64,000 bases of DNA from Streptomyces sp. NBC_01476 (lineage in GTDB: Bacteria > Actinomycetota > Actinomycetes > Streptomycetales > Streptomycetaceae): positions 657,501 through 721,500 of the forward strand of contig NZ_CP109446.1 in the NCBI RefSeq assembly GCF_036227265.1, in the 5' to 3' direction. Shown one piece after another: positions 32,970 to 42,351 of this stretch. The notes below the pieces were generated by a model. The model saw only the letters and a list, made by a program, of their open reading frames with translations, was not told where the DNA came from and searched no databases. Position 1 is the stretch's first letter. Each line of letters starts with the position of its first letter. A program made the position numbers and the translations under genes.

Positions 32970-34433
32970 TCACCGGCCGGGACCGCCGGAGCTGAGCCGG
33001 CCGCGTACCGCGGTCTGCACCTCGGCCTCCTCGGCGGGATCCGCGGCCAGCCGGCGCAGTTGCGTCAGCACTCTGACGTCCCCGGACGCGGCTTTGTGTG
33101 CGGCGAGTTCGCGGGTGCTCTCCTCACAGTCCCACAGGCACTCGACGGCGAACCCGGCGCCGAACCCCGGGTCGGCGGCGGCGAGCGCCTGGGCGGCGGT
33201 GCCGCGCAGCTGCGAGGAGGAGGTCTCCCGGTACAGGTGCCGCAGGACGGGTGCGGCGCGGCAGGCGGTGAGCTGTCCTTCGTGACCGGGTGCGCCGGCC
33301 GCCAGCCGCCCGGCGCCCGCCACGAGGGCGTCGAGCCCGTCGGCGTCGGCGCCGCCGGTCTGTACGGTGCGGCGGAGCGCCGCCAGCACCAGGCCGGCGT
33401 CCTGCGGGCCGCCGTGCCGGGCCAGGATGCGGGCGGCGGCGGAGCCGAGCGGGTCGGTGCGGGGCGCCCAGGCGCGGGCGCGGGCCATGGCGTCGTCGTC
33501 CCTGAGCCGTTCGAAGGACTCCAGGGCCGCGCGTTCCACCCGCTCGTCGCCGCAGCAGGCGGCGGCTTCGATCAGGTCCAGCCGCTGGGGGTCCCGGCGG
33601 TCGGTGAGATGGCGCAGCGCGGCGGCGCGGGCGGCGGACGGCCCCTGCCGGGCTGCCTCCAGCAGGGTGGGCCGGTCCTCGGGGCCTGCCACGGCGGCCA
33701 GGCAGCGGGCGGCGGGCTGGTCGCGTTCGACCGCCGGATAGGCGGCCAGGCCCTCCTGGGCCCAGACGAGCACGGCGCCGACGCTCCAGCCGGGGGTGGG
33801 TCCGGCCGGCCGCAGTTGGCGTTGCCAGCGGTCGAAGGAGACCTGTTCCTGGGCCCGGCGGACGCGCGCCGCGGTGCCGGGGTGGGCCCCGTCCTCGGCC
33901 CAGAGCTGCCAGGGCCGGGGCTCGTAGGCCTCGCGGACCGCGCGGGCGAGTTCGGCCTCGCCTTCCGGGGTGTGCGGGAAGCGGGCCACCACGGCGGGGC
34001 CGAGGGCACGCAGCGCGGCCTCGTCGTCGTCGCGGACGGCCAGTTCGTCCAGTGCCCATTCCCAGCAGCCGCCGGTCGCCGCGTAGCGCCGCAGCAGCCG
34101 CAGCGCGTCGCGGCGGCCGTAGCCGGCCAGGTGCCCCAGCACCGACAGGGCCAGGCCGCAGCGGTGCTCGTCGGGGGCGATCAGGTCGTCGGGGTGGAAG
34201 AGGTGCTGTTCGATCCCGTCGAGCGGGCCTTCCAGGTCCGAGTACAGGCGCGCGTAGTAGAGGGAGCGCGACTCCACCCGCCAGTCGAGGCGGGGGTCGC
34301 GCAGTACGCATGCCTCAAGGGCGGCGAGGGCCTCCGCCCGCGGCGCCGCCAGGGCATGCAGGGGCCCGTCTCCACGTCCTCTCTGCAGGAGGCCGAGAAG
34401 GGTGCCACTGGGCGCTATGTCTGGGTCGAACAT
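32970..34433 (-). CDS. HEAT-repeat-like helical protein
   Basis: 487 residues, almost entirely helical, with recurring units such as RAAALRHLTDRRDPQRLDLIE, AALESFERLRDDDAMARARAW and SAAARILARHGGPQDAGLVL. These look like HEAT/armadillo-type repeats. There is no catalytic motif, signal peptide or membrane helix; it is likely a scaffold or adaptor. The ATG at 34433 (MFDPDIAPSG) is chosen by protein homology sense. An ATG 10 codons upstream (34463) is possible, and neither has a strong ribosome binding site. It stands alone, divergent from the SpoIIE-type phosphatase. Confidence 0.72.
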   Translation of the reverse strand: MFDPDIAPSGTLLGLLQRGRGDGPLHALAAPRAEALAALEACVLRDPRLDWRVESRSLYYARLYSDLEGPLDGIEQHLFHPDDLIAPDEHRCGLALSVLGHLAGYGRRDALRLLRRYAATGGCWEWALDELAVRDDDEAALRALGPAVVARFPHTPEGEAELARAVREAYEPRPWQLWAEDGAHPGTAARVRRAQEQVSFDRWQRQLRPAGPTPGWSVGAVLVWAQEGLAAYPAVERDQPAARCLAAVAGPEDRPTLLEAARQGPSAARAAALRHLTDRRDPQRLDLIEAAACCGDERVERAALESFERLRDDDAMARARAWAPRTDPLGSAAARILARHGGPQDAGLVLAALRRTVQTGGADADGLDALVAGAGRLAAGAPGHEGQLTACRAAPVLRHLYRETSSSQLRGTAAQALAAADPGFGAGFAVECLWDCEESTRELAAHKAASGDVRVLTQLRRLAADPAEEAEVQTAVRGRLSSGGPGR

Positions 34434-34836
34434 GAGGTCAGCATCCGGTGCGGGGGGAATCATGGCAACGGGATTTCCGCTGCCGGTGCCCGGCATCCTT
34501 GCCGGGCGCCGGGCATTCCATACCTGGCGGTAGCGAGGATTCCGTGGGGACGGGCGGCGGAATCCTACCGAGTCCGGGGGCGGGATGTCGCTTCCGGGCG
34601 TTCTCTTCCCCCTGGGCGGTCCGCGGCGGCCCCTGGCCGCCCGTGGGGGGGGAGCGCGTGGTGTCCTCCGGGGGGACGGCGGCCCGCCAGGCGATTGGCA
34701 TATGCCAGGAGCACCGGCAGAACGGGTATCGCGGAAACCCTTACAGCCCATCGCTCGCTGTGCAACAGTCGTTACCGGTCTTCCCGTCCGCCACGGCCGC
34801 CGTAAGGCGTGCCGGCAGACACCTTCGGAGTGCGTC
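34434..34836. other. 403-base divergent intergenic region
   Basis: Separates the HEAT-like gene (-) and the SpoIIE-type phosphatase (+). No convincing ORF. GGGTAT at 34724-34729 resembles the -10 of stress sigma (SigB-family) promoters, but I find no matching GTTT -35 at 14-16 bases. GGAG at 34827-34830 is the ribosome binding site of the phosphatase gene. Confidence 0.4.
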
Positions 34837-36291
34837 ATGCCGTCCCCCACGCACGCGGATCACACCGCAGCGCAGCCACCGGACCCTGGTGCTGTGGACG
34901 CGCTGATCTCCCAGGCGCGTCAGTTGCGCACCCGGGTGGACGCGGTGCTGCGCGACAGTGCCGTCGCCGCCGAGGATCCTCAGCTGCGCTGGCAGCGGGC
35001 CCTGTGCGACCTGGCCGTCCACCAGCTGGACGACCTGGGTACCCACCTCGGCCAGCTCAAGGACGGCTTCGCAACGGACGCCGGACCCGACGGCGGAGCG
35101 CTGGACCTCTCCGCGGGCATACCGCTCCCCGACCCGGGGACCGTCGGCGCGCTGGGCCGGGCGGGCAGCGCCGAGTGGGATCTGCTCACCGACGGTGTCC
35201 AGTGGTCGGACGAGCTCTTCCGGATCTTCGGCCGATCGCCCGGGGAGGGCCCGCTGACGCTCGACGAGCTGCCGTCGTGGCTCTTCTCCGAGGACCAGCA
35301 GCTGCTCACCGAGATGGTCACCGGCTGCCTGGTCGACGGACGGCCGATCGACTGCGAGTTCCGTATCGTGCGCGCGGACGGCACGGTCCGTACGGTGCAC
35401 ATGGTGGGCGAACCGGTGCTCGGCGCCGACGGCGGGACGGTGTCCATGTGGGCGGTGATCCGTGACGTCAGCGATCTGCGGCGCAGCCAGCGCACGCTCC
35501 GGGAGACCCGTGACTCCCTGGAGCGCCAGCGGCGCATCGCCCAGACCGAGCGCCGGCTGGCGGTCGAGCTGCAGGAGGCCGTGCTCCCCCCGTGGCGCGG
35601 CACCCTGCGGTTCCCGCAGGACGGAGGCCCCATCACCATGGACCTCGCCGCCCACTACCTCCCCTCCGGGACCAGTGCGCTGATCGGCGGTGACTGGTAC
35701 GACGCGATGCAGTTGCCTGACGGCTCCTCCTTACTCACCGTCGGCGATCTGACCGGCCACGGCGTGGCGGCCACCTCGGGCATGGCGATGCTGCTCGGGG
35801 CGCTGCGCGGGATGGCCGTCGCCGGCCTCCAGCCCGGCCCGCTGATGGGCTGGCTCAACGAACTCCTCGACACCTCCCCGCAGCCCGCCCTGGGCAGCGC
35901 GCTGTGCTGCCGTTACGAGCCGGACACCCGGCTTCTGCAGTGGTCGCAGGCCGGCCACCCGCCGCCGCTGCTCTTCCGCAACGGGATCGGCCGGGCGCTG
36001 GACCCGCCGGACGGTGTGCTGCTCGGCGCGACCTCCGGCGCGCAGTACGCCCAGGCCGGCGAGCAACTGGCGGCCGGTGACCTGCTGGTGCTGCACACCG
36101 ACGGGCTGATCCCCCGCAGGAGCGCCGACACCGCCGCCGGCACCCACAGCGGTGCCGACCGCCTGCTGGCGATGGCACCGCTGTTCGCCACCGCGAAGTC
36201 CGCACAGGACTGCGTGCGGCTGGTGGCCGAGGAGTTCGGCATTCCGGAGCGCGAGGACGACGCCTGCGTACTGATCGCAAGGATCGCCTGA
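34837..36291 (+). CDS. PAS - SpoIIE-type PP2C serine phosphatase (contains a TTA codon)
   Basis: 484 residues. A PAS-like sensor domain (about 100-215: ELFRIFGRSPGEGP, FRIVRADGTVRTVHMVGEP) is followed by a short coiled linker and a PP2C/SpoIIE phosphatase domain (about 250-480). Metal ligands are in GGDWYDAM, VGDLTGHGVAA, LHTDGLIPR and REDDACVL. Such proteins dephosphorylate STAS anti-anti-sigma factors and so control stress sigma factors; no such partner is adjacent. ATG at 34837 with GGAG upstream. Codon 299 (35731-35733) is TTA, the only TTA in the gene, so translation should need the bldA tRNA. Confidence 0.87.
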   Translation: MPSPTHADHTAAQPPDPGAVDALISQARQLRTRVDAVLRDSAVAAEDPQLRWQRALCDLAVHQLDDLGTHLGQLKDGFATDAGPDGGALDLSAGIPLPDPGTVGALGRAGSAEWDLLTDGVQWSDELFRIFGRSPGEGPLTLDELPSWLFSEDQQLLTEMVTGCLVDGRPIDCEFRIVRADGTVRTVHMVGEPVLGADGGTVSMWAVIRDVSDLRRSQRTLRETRDSLERQRRIAQTERRLAVELQEAVLPPWRGTLRFPQDGGPITMDLAAHYLPSGTSALIGGDWYDAMQLPDGSSLLTVGDLTGHGVAATSGMAMLLGALRGMAVAGLQPGPLMGWLNELLDTSPQPALGSALCCRYEPDTRLLQWSQAGHPPPLLFRNGIGRALDPPDGVLLGATSGAQYAQAGEQLAAGDLLVLHTDGLIPRRSADTAAGTHSGADRLLAMAPLFATAKSAQDCVRLVAEEFGIPEREDDACVLIARIA

Positions 36292-36295
36292 GCAC

Positions 36296-36319
36296 ACCGG
36301 GTGATGCCCGTCGCCCGGT
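36296..36319. terminator. Weak hairpin after the SpoIIE-type phosphatase
   Basis: ACCGGG (36296-36301) pairs with CCCGGT (36314-36319) around a 12-base loop, right after the stop at 36291. It could end this transcript before the convergent NsdA-like gene. The stem is short. Confidence 0.3.
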
Positions 36320-36472
36320 AACCCGCGGTGACAACTGCTCTGTTCGGTCCGGCCCGTTCGGCGTCAGGCCGGCGTCACGCGAGTTGGACCCCGGGGGACG
36401 GTGCTGCGGCCGGGCCGGCCGCTCCGGCCGGATCGGTGCTGCCCGTTTCGTCGTTCTCGCCGGTCATACGGA

Positions 36473-37987
36473 TCATACGGACATCCGGCCCGTCCCCTTG
36501 CTCCGGGTGCTCTTCGGGGCGCTCCGGGTGCCGCGGCCCTTGCGCCGGGGCAGCGCCGCCTCCAGCTCCTGCCGCAGGTCCTGGATCCGCGGCTGGCCGG
36601 CGTACCGGCCGGTGAGCAGGTACATCTCGTGGAGCCGGTCCCAGGTGCGGTGCGAGGAGGTCTGCCCGATGGTCAGCAGCGCCCTGCGCGCGTAGGCGTC
36701 GCCCTGGTCGGGGTCGCCGGCGATGAAGCAGGCGGCGGCGAGGGAGAGCAGGTCGAAGATGGTGGAGCGTTCATGGCCTTCGGTACGCAGCCTGATCGCT
36801 TCCCTGCCGTGGATCTGGGCCCGCGCCGCCGCCGACGGTTCGTAGGTGGCCAGCGTGCGGTACGCCAGGGCCTGCATGCCGTGCAGATCGGCCTCATCGA
36901 AGTTCGCCATCCAGCTGGGACGTTCGATCTCGTTCCGGTCAGAGGCGAACAGGTCCTCGGCCTCGCCGAGGGTGCGCCGCATCTCCTGGCCGCGGCCCAT
37001 GGACGCCTGTGCCCACGCCTCGATGGTCTGCAGCATCGCGCGGGCCTGCGGCGGGGCGGCGTCCCCGGTGCCGGACTTGGCGAGGCTCATCAGATCGAGG
37101 GCCTCCTCCGGCCGGCCCAGGTGCACCATCTGGCGGGCCGCGCGGGACAGCGCCTCACCGGCCCGCGGCCGGTCGCCGCCCTCGCGTGCGGCGTGCGCGG
37201 CGAGCACGAAGTACTGCTGAGCGGTGGGCTCCAGGCCCACGTCGTGGGACATCCACCCGGCCAGGACCGCGAGGTTGGCGGCCACACCCCACAACCGCCG
37301 CTGCAGATGCGGCGGATGGGGATAGGAGAGCATGCCGCCCACCTCGTTGAGCTGGCCCACCACGGCCTTGCGCTGCAGGCCCCCGCCGCGGGAGGCGTCC
37401 CAGGCGCGGAAGACCTCGACGGAGTGCTCCAGGGACTCGATCTCCTGGGCACCGATCGGCGCCGCCTCGTAGCGGTCGTGGTCGGCGGGGTCCGCTCGCA
37501 GCGGGTGGTCCATTACGGGGGCGTCGGCCCGCAGGGCCGGATCGGTGTGCAGCCAGTCGTACATGGCAGTGCTGAGTACGGAACCGGAGGCGAGCGCGGC
37601 GCCCGCGCCCACCAGACCGCGTCGGTTGAGCATGAGGTCCATTCCCGTGAATTCGGTGAGGACCTCCGCGGTTCGCTCCGGCTGCGGCAATGGCAGGCCG
37701 TCTCCGGTCTGTCTCTTTCCTGTCTGCCGGCGCCGGTCGAACCCGAGATCCTCGATGGTCACGACACGGCCGAGACGCTCGGTGAACAGCGCGGCCAACA
37801 CCTGCGGCACGGGATCGCGCGGCGACTCACCGGTGTCGATCCAGCGGCGTACCCGCGAGGTGTCGGTCGCCAGCTGCGGGTGGCCCATGGCCGCCGCCTG
37901 CCGGTTGACCAGCCGCGCGAGTTCGCCCTTGGACCAGCCGGTGAGGCCGAACAGGTCCGCGAGTCGGGTGTTGGCTTCATTGCCCAC
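36473..37987 (-). CDS. NsdA-like regulatory protein (N-terminal HTH-like region, TPR-like C-terminus)
   Basis: 504 residues. The N-terminus [20 protein letters not shown] and [20 protein letters not shown] resembles the DNA-binding-like region of NsdA-family regulators, which negatively affect Streptomyces differentiation and antibiotic production. The remainder is helical with TPR-like units ([59 protein letters not shown]). The GTG at 37987 has GGGGG upstream. The C-terminus is very basic ([18 protein letters not shown]). It is divergent from the phosphotransferase gene. Whether this is the orthologue of NsdA or a paralogue cannot be told from sequence alone, so no symbol is given. Confidence 0.75.
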   Translation of the reverse strand: MGNEANTRLADLFGLTGWSKGELARLVNRQAAAMGHPQLATDTSRVRRWIDTGESPRDPVPQVLAALFTERLGRVVTIEDLGFDRRRQTGKRQTGDGLPLPQPERTAEVLTEFTGMDLMLNRRGLVGAGAALASGSVLSTAMYDWLHTDPALRADAPVMDHPLRADPADHDRYEAAPIGAQEIESLEHSVEVFRAWDASRGGGLQRKAVVGQLNEVGGMLSYPHPPHLQRRLWGVAANLAVLAGWMSHDVGLEPTAQQYFVLAAHAAREGGDRPRAGEALSRAARQMVHLGRPEEALDLMSLAKSGTGDAAPPQARAMLQTIEAWAQASMGRGQEMRRTLGEAEDLFASDRNEIERPSWMANFDEADLHGMQALAYRTLATYEPSAAARAQIHGREAIRLRTEGHERSTIFDLLSLAAACFIAGDPDQGDAYARRALLTIGQTSSHRTWDRLHEMYLLTGRYAGQPRIQDLRQELEAALPRRKGRGTRSAPKSTRSKGTGRMSV

Positions 37988-38332
37988 GTCAAGCCCCCAG
38001 GTTCCTCGGCACAGTTGACAGTAATCCCGCTGACATGGGCCCCGCGACTATTCGCCAGGGTTCGCCAGGGTGCGCCAGATGGTCTGCCACCCGCGGCGGG
38101 GTGTCAGGTAGGAAAGCGCCACCCCGCCCGGCAACAGCCGGGCTCCGTACGGTCCTTCGCCGGACCGTCGGGGGAGGACCCGGCGCGAGGACGGACCGGC
38201 CCCGCCGGCCGGGACCGCATTCCCCAGGGTGCGGCGCCCGGCAGGCGGGGCCCGGCACCCGGACCCCGCGCCGTGGCCCGCCGCGGCGGCGCCCCTGAAC
38301 TCGTAGGCACACGAAGGGATCTGCTCTCCGTC
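37988..38332. other. 345-base divergent intergenic region with 10-bp tandem repeats
   Basis: Lies between the NsdA-like gene (-) and the phosphotransferase gene (+). No ORF is supported. At 38051-38080 three units in exact 10-base register read TTCGCCAGGG, TTCGCCAGGG, TGCGCCAGAT. They are about 65 bases upstream of the NsdA-like start and could be an operator. TTGACAGTAATCCCGCTGACA near 38013-38033 (written in part) holds TTGACA and a TGACA repeat. Confidence 0.4.
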
Positions 38333-39415
38333 ATGTATCCGGCATCGTCCTCCGTGTCCGCTCCGCCCCGGCCCGTGTACCCGTCGGTCGCCGAGCCGGT
38401 GCTCAGGCCCCGCCAGGCCACCGCGGTCCGGCGCGGTCTGGCGGCCGGCTCCCATCCGCTCAGCGGAAGGCTCGACCTGACCGGTCCCCAAGGCAGCCAG
38501 CTGCGTACCGCGGTGGCCGCGGTGCAGCGGATCTGTCCCGAGTTCACCCCTGTCCAGCTGCTGCGCCGCGGCGGCCGTACCGCACTGCTGATCGGCAGCT
38601 CGGGACGCGCTCCGGCGGTCGTCAAGTGTCTGCTCGACCACTCCCCCGCGTGGACGGAACGTTTCCGCCAGGAGATAGCCGCCTACCGCACCTTCGTGCG
38701 GCACCGGCCGCCGGTCCGGGTGCCCCGGCTGATCGCGGCCGATCCGGAGAGCTGTGTCCTGGTGATGGAGCGGATGCCGGGACGGGTGGTCGCGCCGCAG
38801 CGGCACCCCTCGCAGCCCCCCACCCGCGCTGATGTGCGGGCCGCGCTGTCGGCGTACTCCCGGATCAACATGTGGCGCCCGCCCACCGGTTCCTTCGACG
38901 CGCCCATCGACTACCCCTCCAGGATCAGCCGTTACCACGAGCTCGGGCTGCTCACCGACCGGGACCTCGGCGACCTGCAGAAGCTGCTGCACGGACTGAC
39001 GCACGCACAGGGGCAGTTCTGCCACGGCGACGCGCTGCTCTCCAATGTGCTGCTCTCCCCGGCCGGGCCCTCGCTGGTCGACTGGGAGCACTCCGGCTGG
39101 TATCTGCCGGGCTACGACCTCGCGGTGCTCTGGTCGGTGCTCGGCGACGACCCGGCGGCCCGCCGGCAGATCAGCCAGCAGGCGCAGGCACCCGGCCCGG
39201 CCGCGCGGGACGCCTTCCTGGTGAACCTGATGCTGGTGCTGACCCGGGAGATCCGCACCTACGAGATGGCCGTGCAGCGCACCATGCGGGCCACCGGCCC
39301 GGTGCCGCCGGGCGCCGCCGAGACCGGCGAGGAGCAGCGGCTGCTGCTGCGCCGGCTGCACGACGACTGCGGCATGGCCCGCGGAGCGGTCCGGGCGGCG
39401 GTGGGGACCCGTTGA
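38333..39415 (+). CDS. Aminoglycoside phosphotransferase-family kinase
   Basis: 360 residues of kinase-like fold: VVKCL with the ATP-binding Lys, VLVMERMPG as hinge, the Brenner-type [13 protein letters not shown] catalytic loop with Asp, and [17 protein letters not shown] in place of DFG. These are the marks of APH/choline-kinase-like small-molecule phosphotransferases. The substrate is unknown; antibiotic resistance should not be assumed. The first 60 residues are Pro/Ser/Arg-rich. ATG at 38333 with a distant GAAGGGA upstream. Divergent from the NsdA-like regulator, which may control it. Confidence 0.8.
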   Translation: MYPASSSVSAPPRPVYPSVAEPVLRPRQATAVRRGLAAGSHPLSGRLDLTGPQGSQLRTAVAAVQRICPEFTPVQLLRRGGRTALLIGSSGRAPAVVKCLLDHSPAWTERFRQEIAAYRTFVRHRPPVRVPRLIAADPESCVLVMERMPGRVVAPQRHPSQPPTRADVRAALSAYSRINMWRPPTGSFDAPIDYPSRISRYHELGLLTDRDLGDLQKLLHGLTHAQGQFCHGDALLSNVLLSPAGPSLVDWEHSGWYLPGYDLAVLWSVLGDDPAARRQISQQAQAPGPAARDAFLVNLMLVLTREIRTYEMAVQRTMRATGPVPPGAAETGEEQRLLLRRLHDDCGMARGAVRAAVGTR

Positions 39416-39729
39416 GCGGGCGAGGAGTACCGCCGGCCGGGCGAATCGTCACTGCGGCCACCTGCCGTCAGACCCGGCGGCGCGGGCGAAAGCTTGGGCG
39501 ACCTGCGCCGTACGGTGTCCGCCCCGCCCGGTCCGCCGCACCGGTCCACACCACTGATGCCTGGCAGGTCGGCGCCCTGTCGCCGCGAAACTTCCGCGGA
39601 ACCGACTCTGAAGTGCGACGACGACGAAGGCGACACCGTATACGGCCTGTTGACGGATAGTTGACGGACCCTGTGCCGGCCGGTACCTCTGTGATGCCTG
39701 TTCGACCGGTATTCCATGGAGGAGGCCCC
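39416..39729. other. 314-base leader region of the amidase gene
   Basis: No ORF supported. It holds the predicted promoter at 39661-39689, and GGAGGAGG at 39718-39725 forms a strong ribosome binding site for the GTG at 39730. TTGACGGATAGTTGACGGA at 39650-39668 is a short direct repeat of the -35-like element. Confidence 0.45.
39661..39689 (+). promoter_or_regulatory. Predicted promoter of the secreted amidase
   Basis: TTGACG at 39661-39666 and TACCTC at 39684-39689 with a 17-base spacer. This predicts a start near 39697 and a leader of about 33 bases that includes the GGAGGAGG ribosome binding site. Confidence 0.4.
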
Positions 39730-41724
39730 GTGCCAGGAAACGCTCCCCCGTCCGGCAGACGCCGCGCCCGGCGGCTGCCGCGTACGGTGACCGCCGTCGC
39801 CGCAGCCGCCGCACTGCTGCCGGTGTTCGGCACCGCGCACGCCGCACAGGCGGAGCCGGGCGCCGCGACGAGCCCGCTCCAGCGGGCCTTCGGCGACGCC
39901 GCGGAGCACTACCACGTGCCGCAGAGCGTGCTGCTCGGCGTGTCCTATCTGGAGTCCCGCTGGGACGGCCACCAGGGCATGCCGAGCGTCACGGGCGGCT
40001 ACGGCCCGATGCACCTGACCGACGCCCGTACCGCCCTCACCGACTTCCCCGGCTCCGCGGTCGGCGACGGTGGTGACGGCCGCGGCGACGACTCCCGGCC
40101 GCTGATCACCTCGGCCACCATCGAGGCGCCCGACATCGCGGCCCTCCCGGCGAGCCTGACCACCCTGGACCGGGCCGCCGCTCTCACCGGCCTGCCCGCC
40201 GACGCGCTGCGCACGGACCCCGCCGACAACGTCGCGGGCGGCGCCGCCCTGCTGGCGAGCGCCCAGAAGTCGCTCGGCGAGGCACTGAGCGACGACCCGG
40301 CCGACTGGTACGCGGCGGTCGCCCGCTACTCCGGCGCCGACGACCGGGCGACCGCCACGTCCTTCGCCGACGACGTCTTCGACGTCATCCGGCAGGGCCA
40401 GGTCCGGACCACCGACACCGGTCAGCAGATCCGGCTCGCCGCGCTGCCGTCCCTGCGGCCGGCCGCCGGCCAGGCGGCCCGGGTGGGCCTGCGCCGGACC
40501 AACGCCACCGGGACCGAGTGCCCGCCGGGGCTCGGCTGCGAGTGGGTGCCGGCGCCCTACCAGGAGACCGGCGGCGGGGACTACGGCAACTACGACCTCG
40601 CCGACCGCCCGCACGACGAGAAGATCGACACCATCGTCATCCACGACACCGAGGGCTACTGGGACACCGCGATGCAGCTGGTCCAGGACCCGACGTATCT
40701 GGGCTGGCACTACACCGTACGGTCGTCCGACGGCCATGTGGCCCAGCATGTGAAGACGCAGGACGTCGGCTGGCACGCGGGCAACTGGTACACCAACGCC
40801 AAGTCGGTCGGCGTGGAGCACGAGGGCTTCCTGACCGATCCGGACGCCTGGTACACCGAGGCGATGTACCGCTCGTCGGCGCGGCTGGTGAAGTACCTGG
40901 CGGCGAAGTACCGCATCCCGCTGGACCGGCAGCACATCCTCGGTCACGACAATGTGCCGGGCCCCACCGGCTCGTACATCTCCGGAATGCACACCGACCC
41001 GGGCCCGTACTGGGACTGGGGCCACTACATGGAGCTGCTCGGCGCCCCGATCCACGCGACGGCCGGCTCCTGGGGCGGCATCGTGACCATCGACCCGGAC
41101 TACGAGACCAACCAGCCCGTCTACACCGGCTGCGTCACCGCCGGCGACACCTGTCCGGCGCACGGCTCGGCGGCGGTACGGCTCTACTCCGCGCCCAGCC
41201 AGGACGCGCCGCTGGTGCGGGACATCGGACTGCACGGCGCCACCGGCGCGAGCACGACCGGCGTCAACGACATGGGCGCCCGGGCCACGGCCGGGCAGCA
41301 GTTCGCGGTGGCCGGCCGGCAGGGCGACTGGACGGCGATCTGGTACCTCGGCCAGAAGGCGTGGTTCCACAACCCGCGGCGTGACCCCACCGCGGTGAAC
41401 GCGCTCGGCCTGGTGATCACCCCGAAGAAGGGCCTGGACACCATCCCGGTCTACGGCCGCGCCTACCCCGAGGCGTCGGCCTTCCCGGCGGGCGTCCCGG
41501 TGCAGTCCCTGACCCCGATGCCGTACACGGTGCCCGCAGGGCAGCGGTACGTGGTCGGCGGCGCGGTGCACGGCGAGTACTACTACGCGGTGACCTTCGA
41601 CCCCGCGAGCCACCAGGTGGTCCGCGGGAAGCAGCTGTACTACGAGATCCAGCTCGGCGCACGGATCGAGTACGTCAGGGCCGACGACGTGACGCTGCTG
41701 CCGTCGCTGCTCGGCGCGCCCTGA
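39730..41724 (+). CDS. Secreted N-acetylmuramoyl-L-alanine amidase with lytic-transglycosylase-like N-terminal domain
   Basis: 664 residues. A twin-Arg/Arg-rich signal peptide (RRRARRLPRTVTAVAAAAAL, cleavage near AHAAQA) precedes a helical region, VPQSVLLGVSYLESRWDGHQ with YGPMHL. That region resembles the SLT muramidase fold with its Glu. An Amidase_2/PGRP domain follows (about 290-440): TIVIHDTEGYWDT, HYTVRSSDGHVAQHV, DVGWHAGNWYTN, VGVEHEG, ILGHDNVPG, with the zinc His/His/His-Asp set. The C-terminal roughly 200 residues contain SH3-like repeats (VRLYSAPSQDAPLVRDIG, WTAIWYLGQKAWFHN). It acts on the cell wall. The GTG at 39730 is chosen for its ribosome binding site; a TTG at 39661 lies in the promoter. 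Confidence 0.88.
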   Translation: MPGNAPPSGRRRARRLPRTVTAVAAAAALLPVFGTAHAAQAEPGAATSPLQRAFGDAAEHYHVPQSVLLGVSYLESRWDGHQGMPSVTGGYGPMHLTDARTALTDFPGSAVGDGGDGRGDDSRPLITSATIEAPDIAALPASLTTLDRAAALTGLPADALRTDPADNVAGGAALLASAQKSLGEALSDDPADWYAAVARYSGADDRATATSFADDVFDVIRQGQVRTTDTGQQIRLAALPSLRPAAGQAARVGLRRTNATGTECPPGLGCEWVPAPYQETGGGDYGNYDLADRPHDEKIDTIVIHDTEGYWDTAMQLVQDPTYLGWHYTVRSSDGHVAQHVKTQDVGWHAGNWYTNAKSVGVEHEGFLTDPDAWYTEAMYRSSARLVKYLAAKYRIPLDRQHILGHDNVPGPTGSYISGMHTDPGPYWDWGHYMELLGAPIHATAGSWGGIVTIDPDYETNQPVYTGCVTAGDTCPAHGSAAVRLYSAPSQDAPLVRDIGLHGATGASTTGVNDMGARATAGQQFAVAGRQGDWTAIWYLGQKAWFHNPRRDPTAVNALGLVITPKKGLDTIPVYGRAYPEASAFPAGVPVQSLTPMPYTVPAGQRYVVGGAVHGEYYYAVTFDPASHQVVRGKQLYYEIQLGARIEYVRADDVTLLPSLLGAP

Positions 41725-41750
41725 CCGGAGCCGGACGCGGAGAACACGAC

Positions 41751-41782
41751 GAGGCCGGCCGGGCTGCTGCCCGGCCGGCCTC
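41751..41782. terminator. Strong bidirectional terminator
   Basis: A perfect 14-bp stem, GAGGCCGGCCGGGC at 41751-41764 and GCCCGGCCGGCCTC at 41769-41782, with loop TGCT. It lies between the convergent amidase (+) and the gene 41807-42307 (-). Confidence 0.85.
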
Positions 41783-41806
41783 GCGCATACCGCGGTGCCC
41801 GGTGGT

Positions 41807-42307
41807 TCAGCCGGCCTGGAACATCTCCGCGGGCAGCGGCTTGAGCAGCTGGTACAGATCATCGGTGATCGGCCGGTCCCAGGTGGCGATGGTGACCTGT
41901 ACACCGTCACTGCGGTCGAACTGGGCACAGGCGACCCGCGACTCGGAGATCTTGATCCGGCGCACGATGAGCAGGCCGTCGCCCTGCATCACCGGGGTGT
42001 CCTCCAGCTCGGTGACCTCGGCGTGTTCGTCGTTGCCGAGCGCGGCCAGCAGCTGCGCCACCTCGAAGGGCACCTGGCCCTCCGCCAGCTCGCGGGCGGG
42101 CGAGCCGGGCGGGAGGTTCCCGATCAGCATGGCGGGACCGCGTCCGCCGAACAGGTCGTAGCGCAGGTAGATGCCCTGGCACCGCCCGTCGGGCCCGGGC
42201 AGCAGCCCGGCCCCCAGGTCACCGGGCCAGTCCCCCGGGTCCATCGCGAGAACGTCGAAGTCCGGACCGGTGGGCGTGGCTGCGCTACGGCGGCGGAGGA
42301 AGGACAT
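41807..42307 (-). CDS. Conserved hypothetical protein (MSFLRRR family)
   Basis: 166 residues starting MSFLRRRSAATP. FDVLAMDPGDWPGDLGAGLL, YLRYDLFGGRGPAMLIG and TELEDTPVMQGDGLLIVRRIK then read as a compact alpha/beta domain without known catalytic residues. No signal or membrane helix. ATG at 42307 without a clear ribosome binding site. It lies 44 bases downstream of the LAL-type ATPase gene in the same direction, so it may be read through from it. I cannot assign a function. Confidence 0.75.
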   Translation of the reverse strand: MSFLRRRSAATPTGPDFDVLAMDPGDWPGDLGAGLLPGPDGRCQGIYLRYDLFGGRGPAMLIGNLPPGSPARELAEGQVPFEVAQLLAALGNDEHAEVTELEDTPVMQGDGLLIVRRIKISESRVACAQFDRSDGVQVTIATWDRPITDDLYQLLKPLPAEMFQAG

Positions 42308-42351
42308 ACGGCCATCGTACGGGGTGGGACGCGTCCGCCGGGAGCCGGACG

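Noticed and set aside
36401..38332. Extension of the phosphotransferase frame 644 codons upstream
   Set aside because: It passes through the NsdA-like gene in antisense. The kinase homology begins only after 38333.
38333..39415. Aminoglycoside resistance gene
   Set aside because: It has the APH-family fold motifs, but the family covers many small-molecule kinases and nothing nearby supports resistance.
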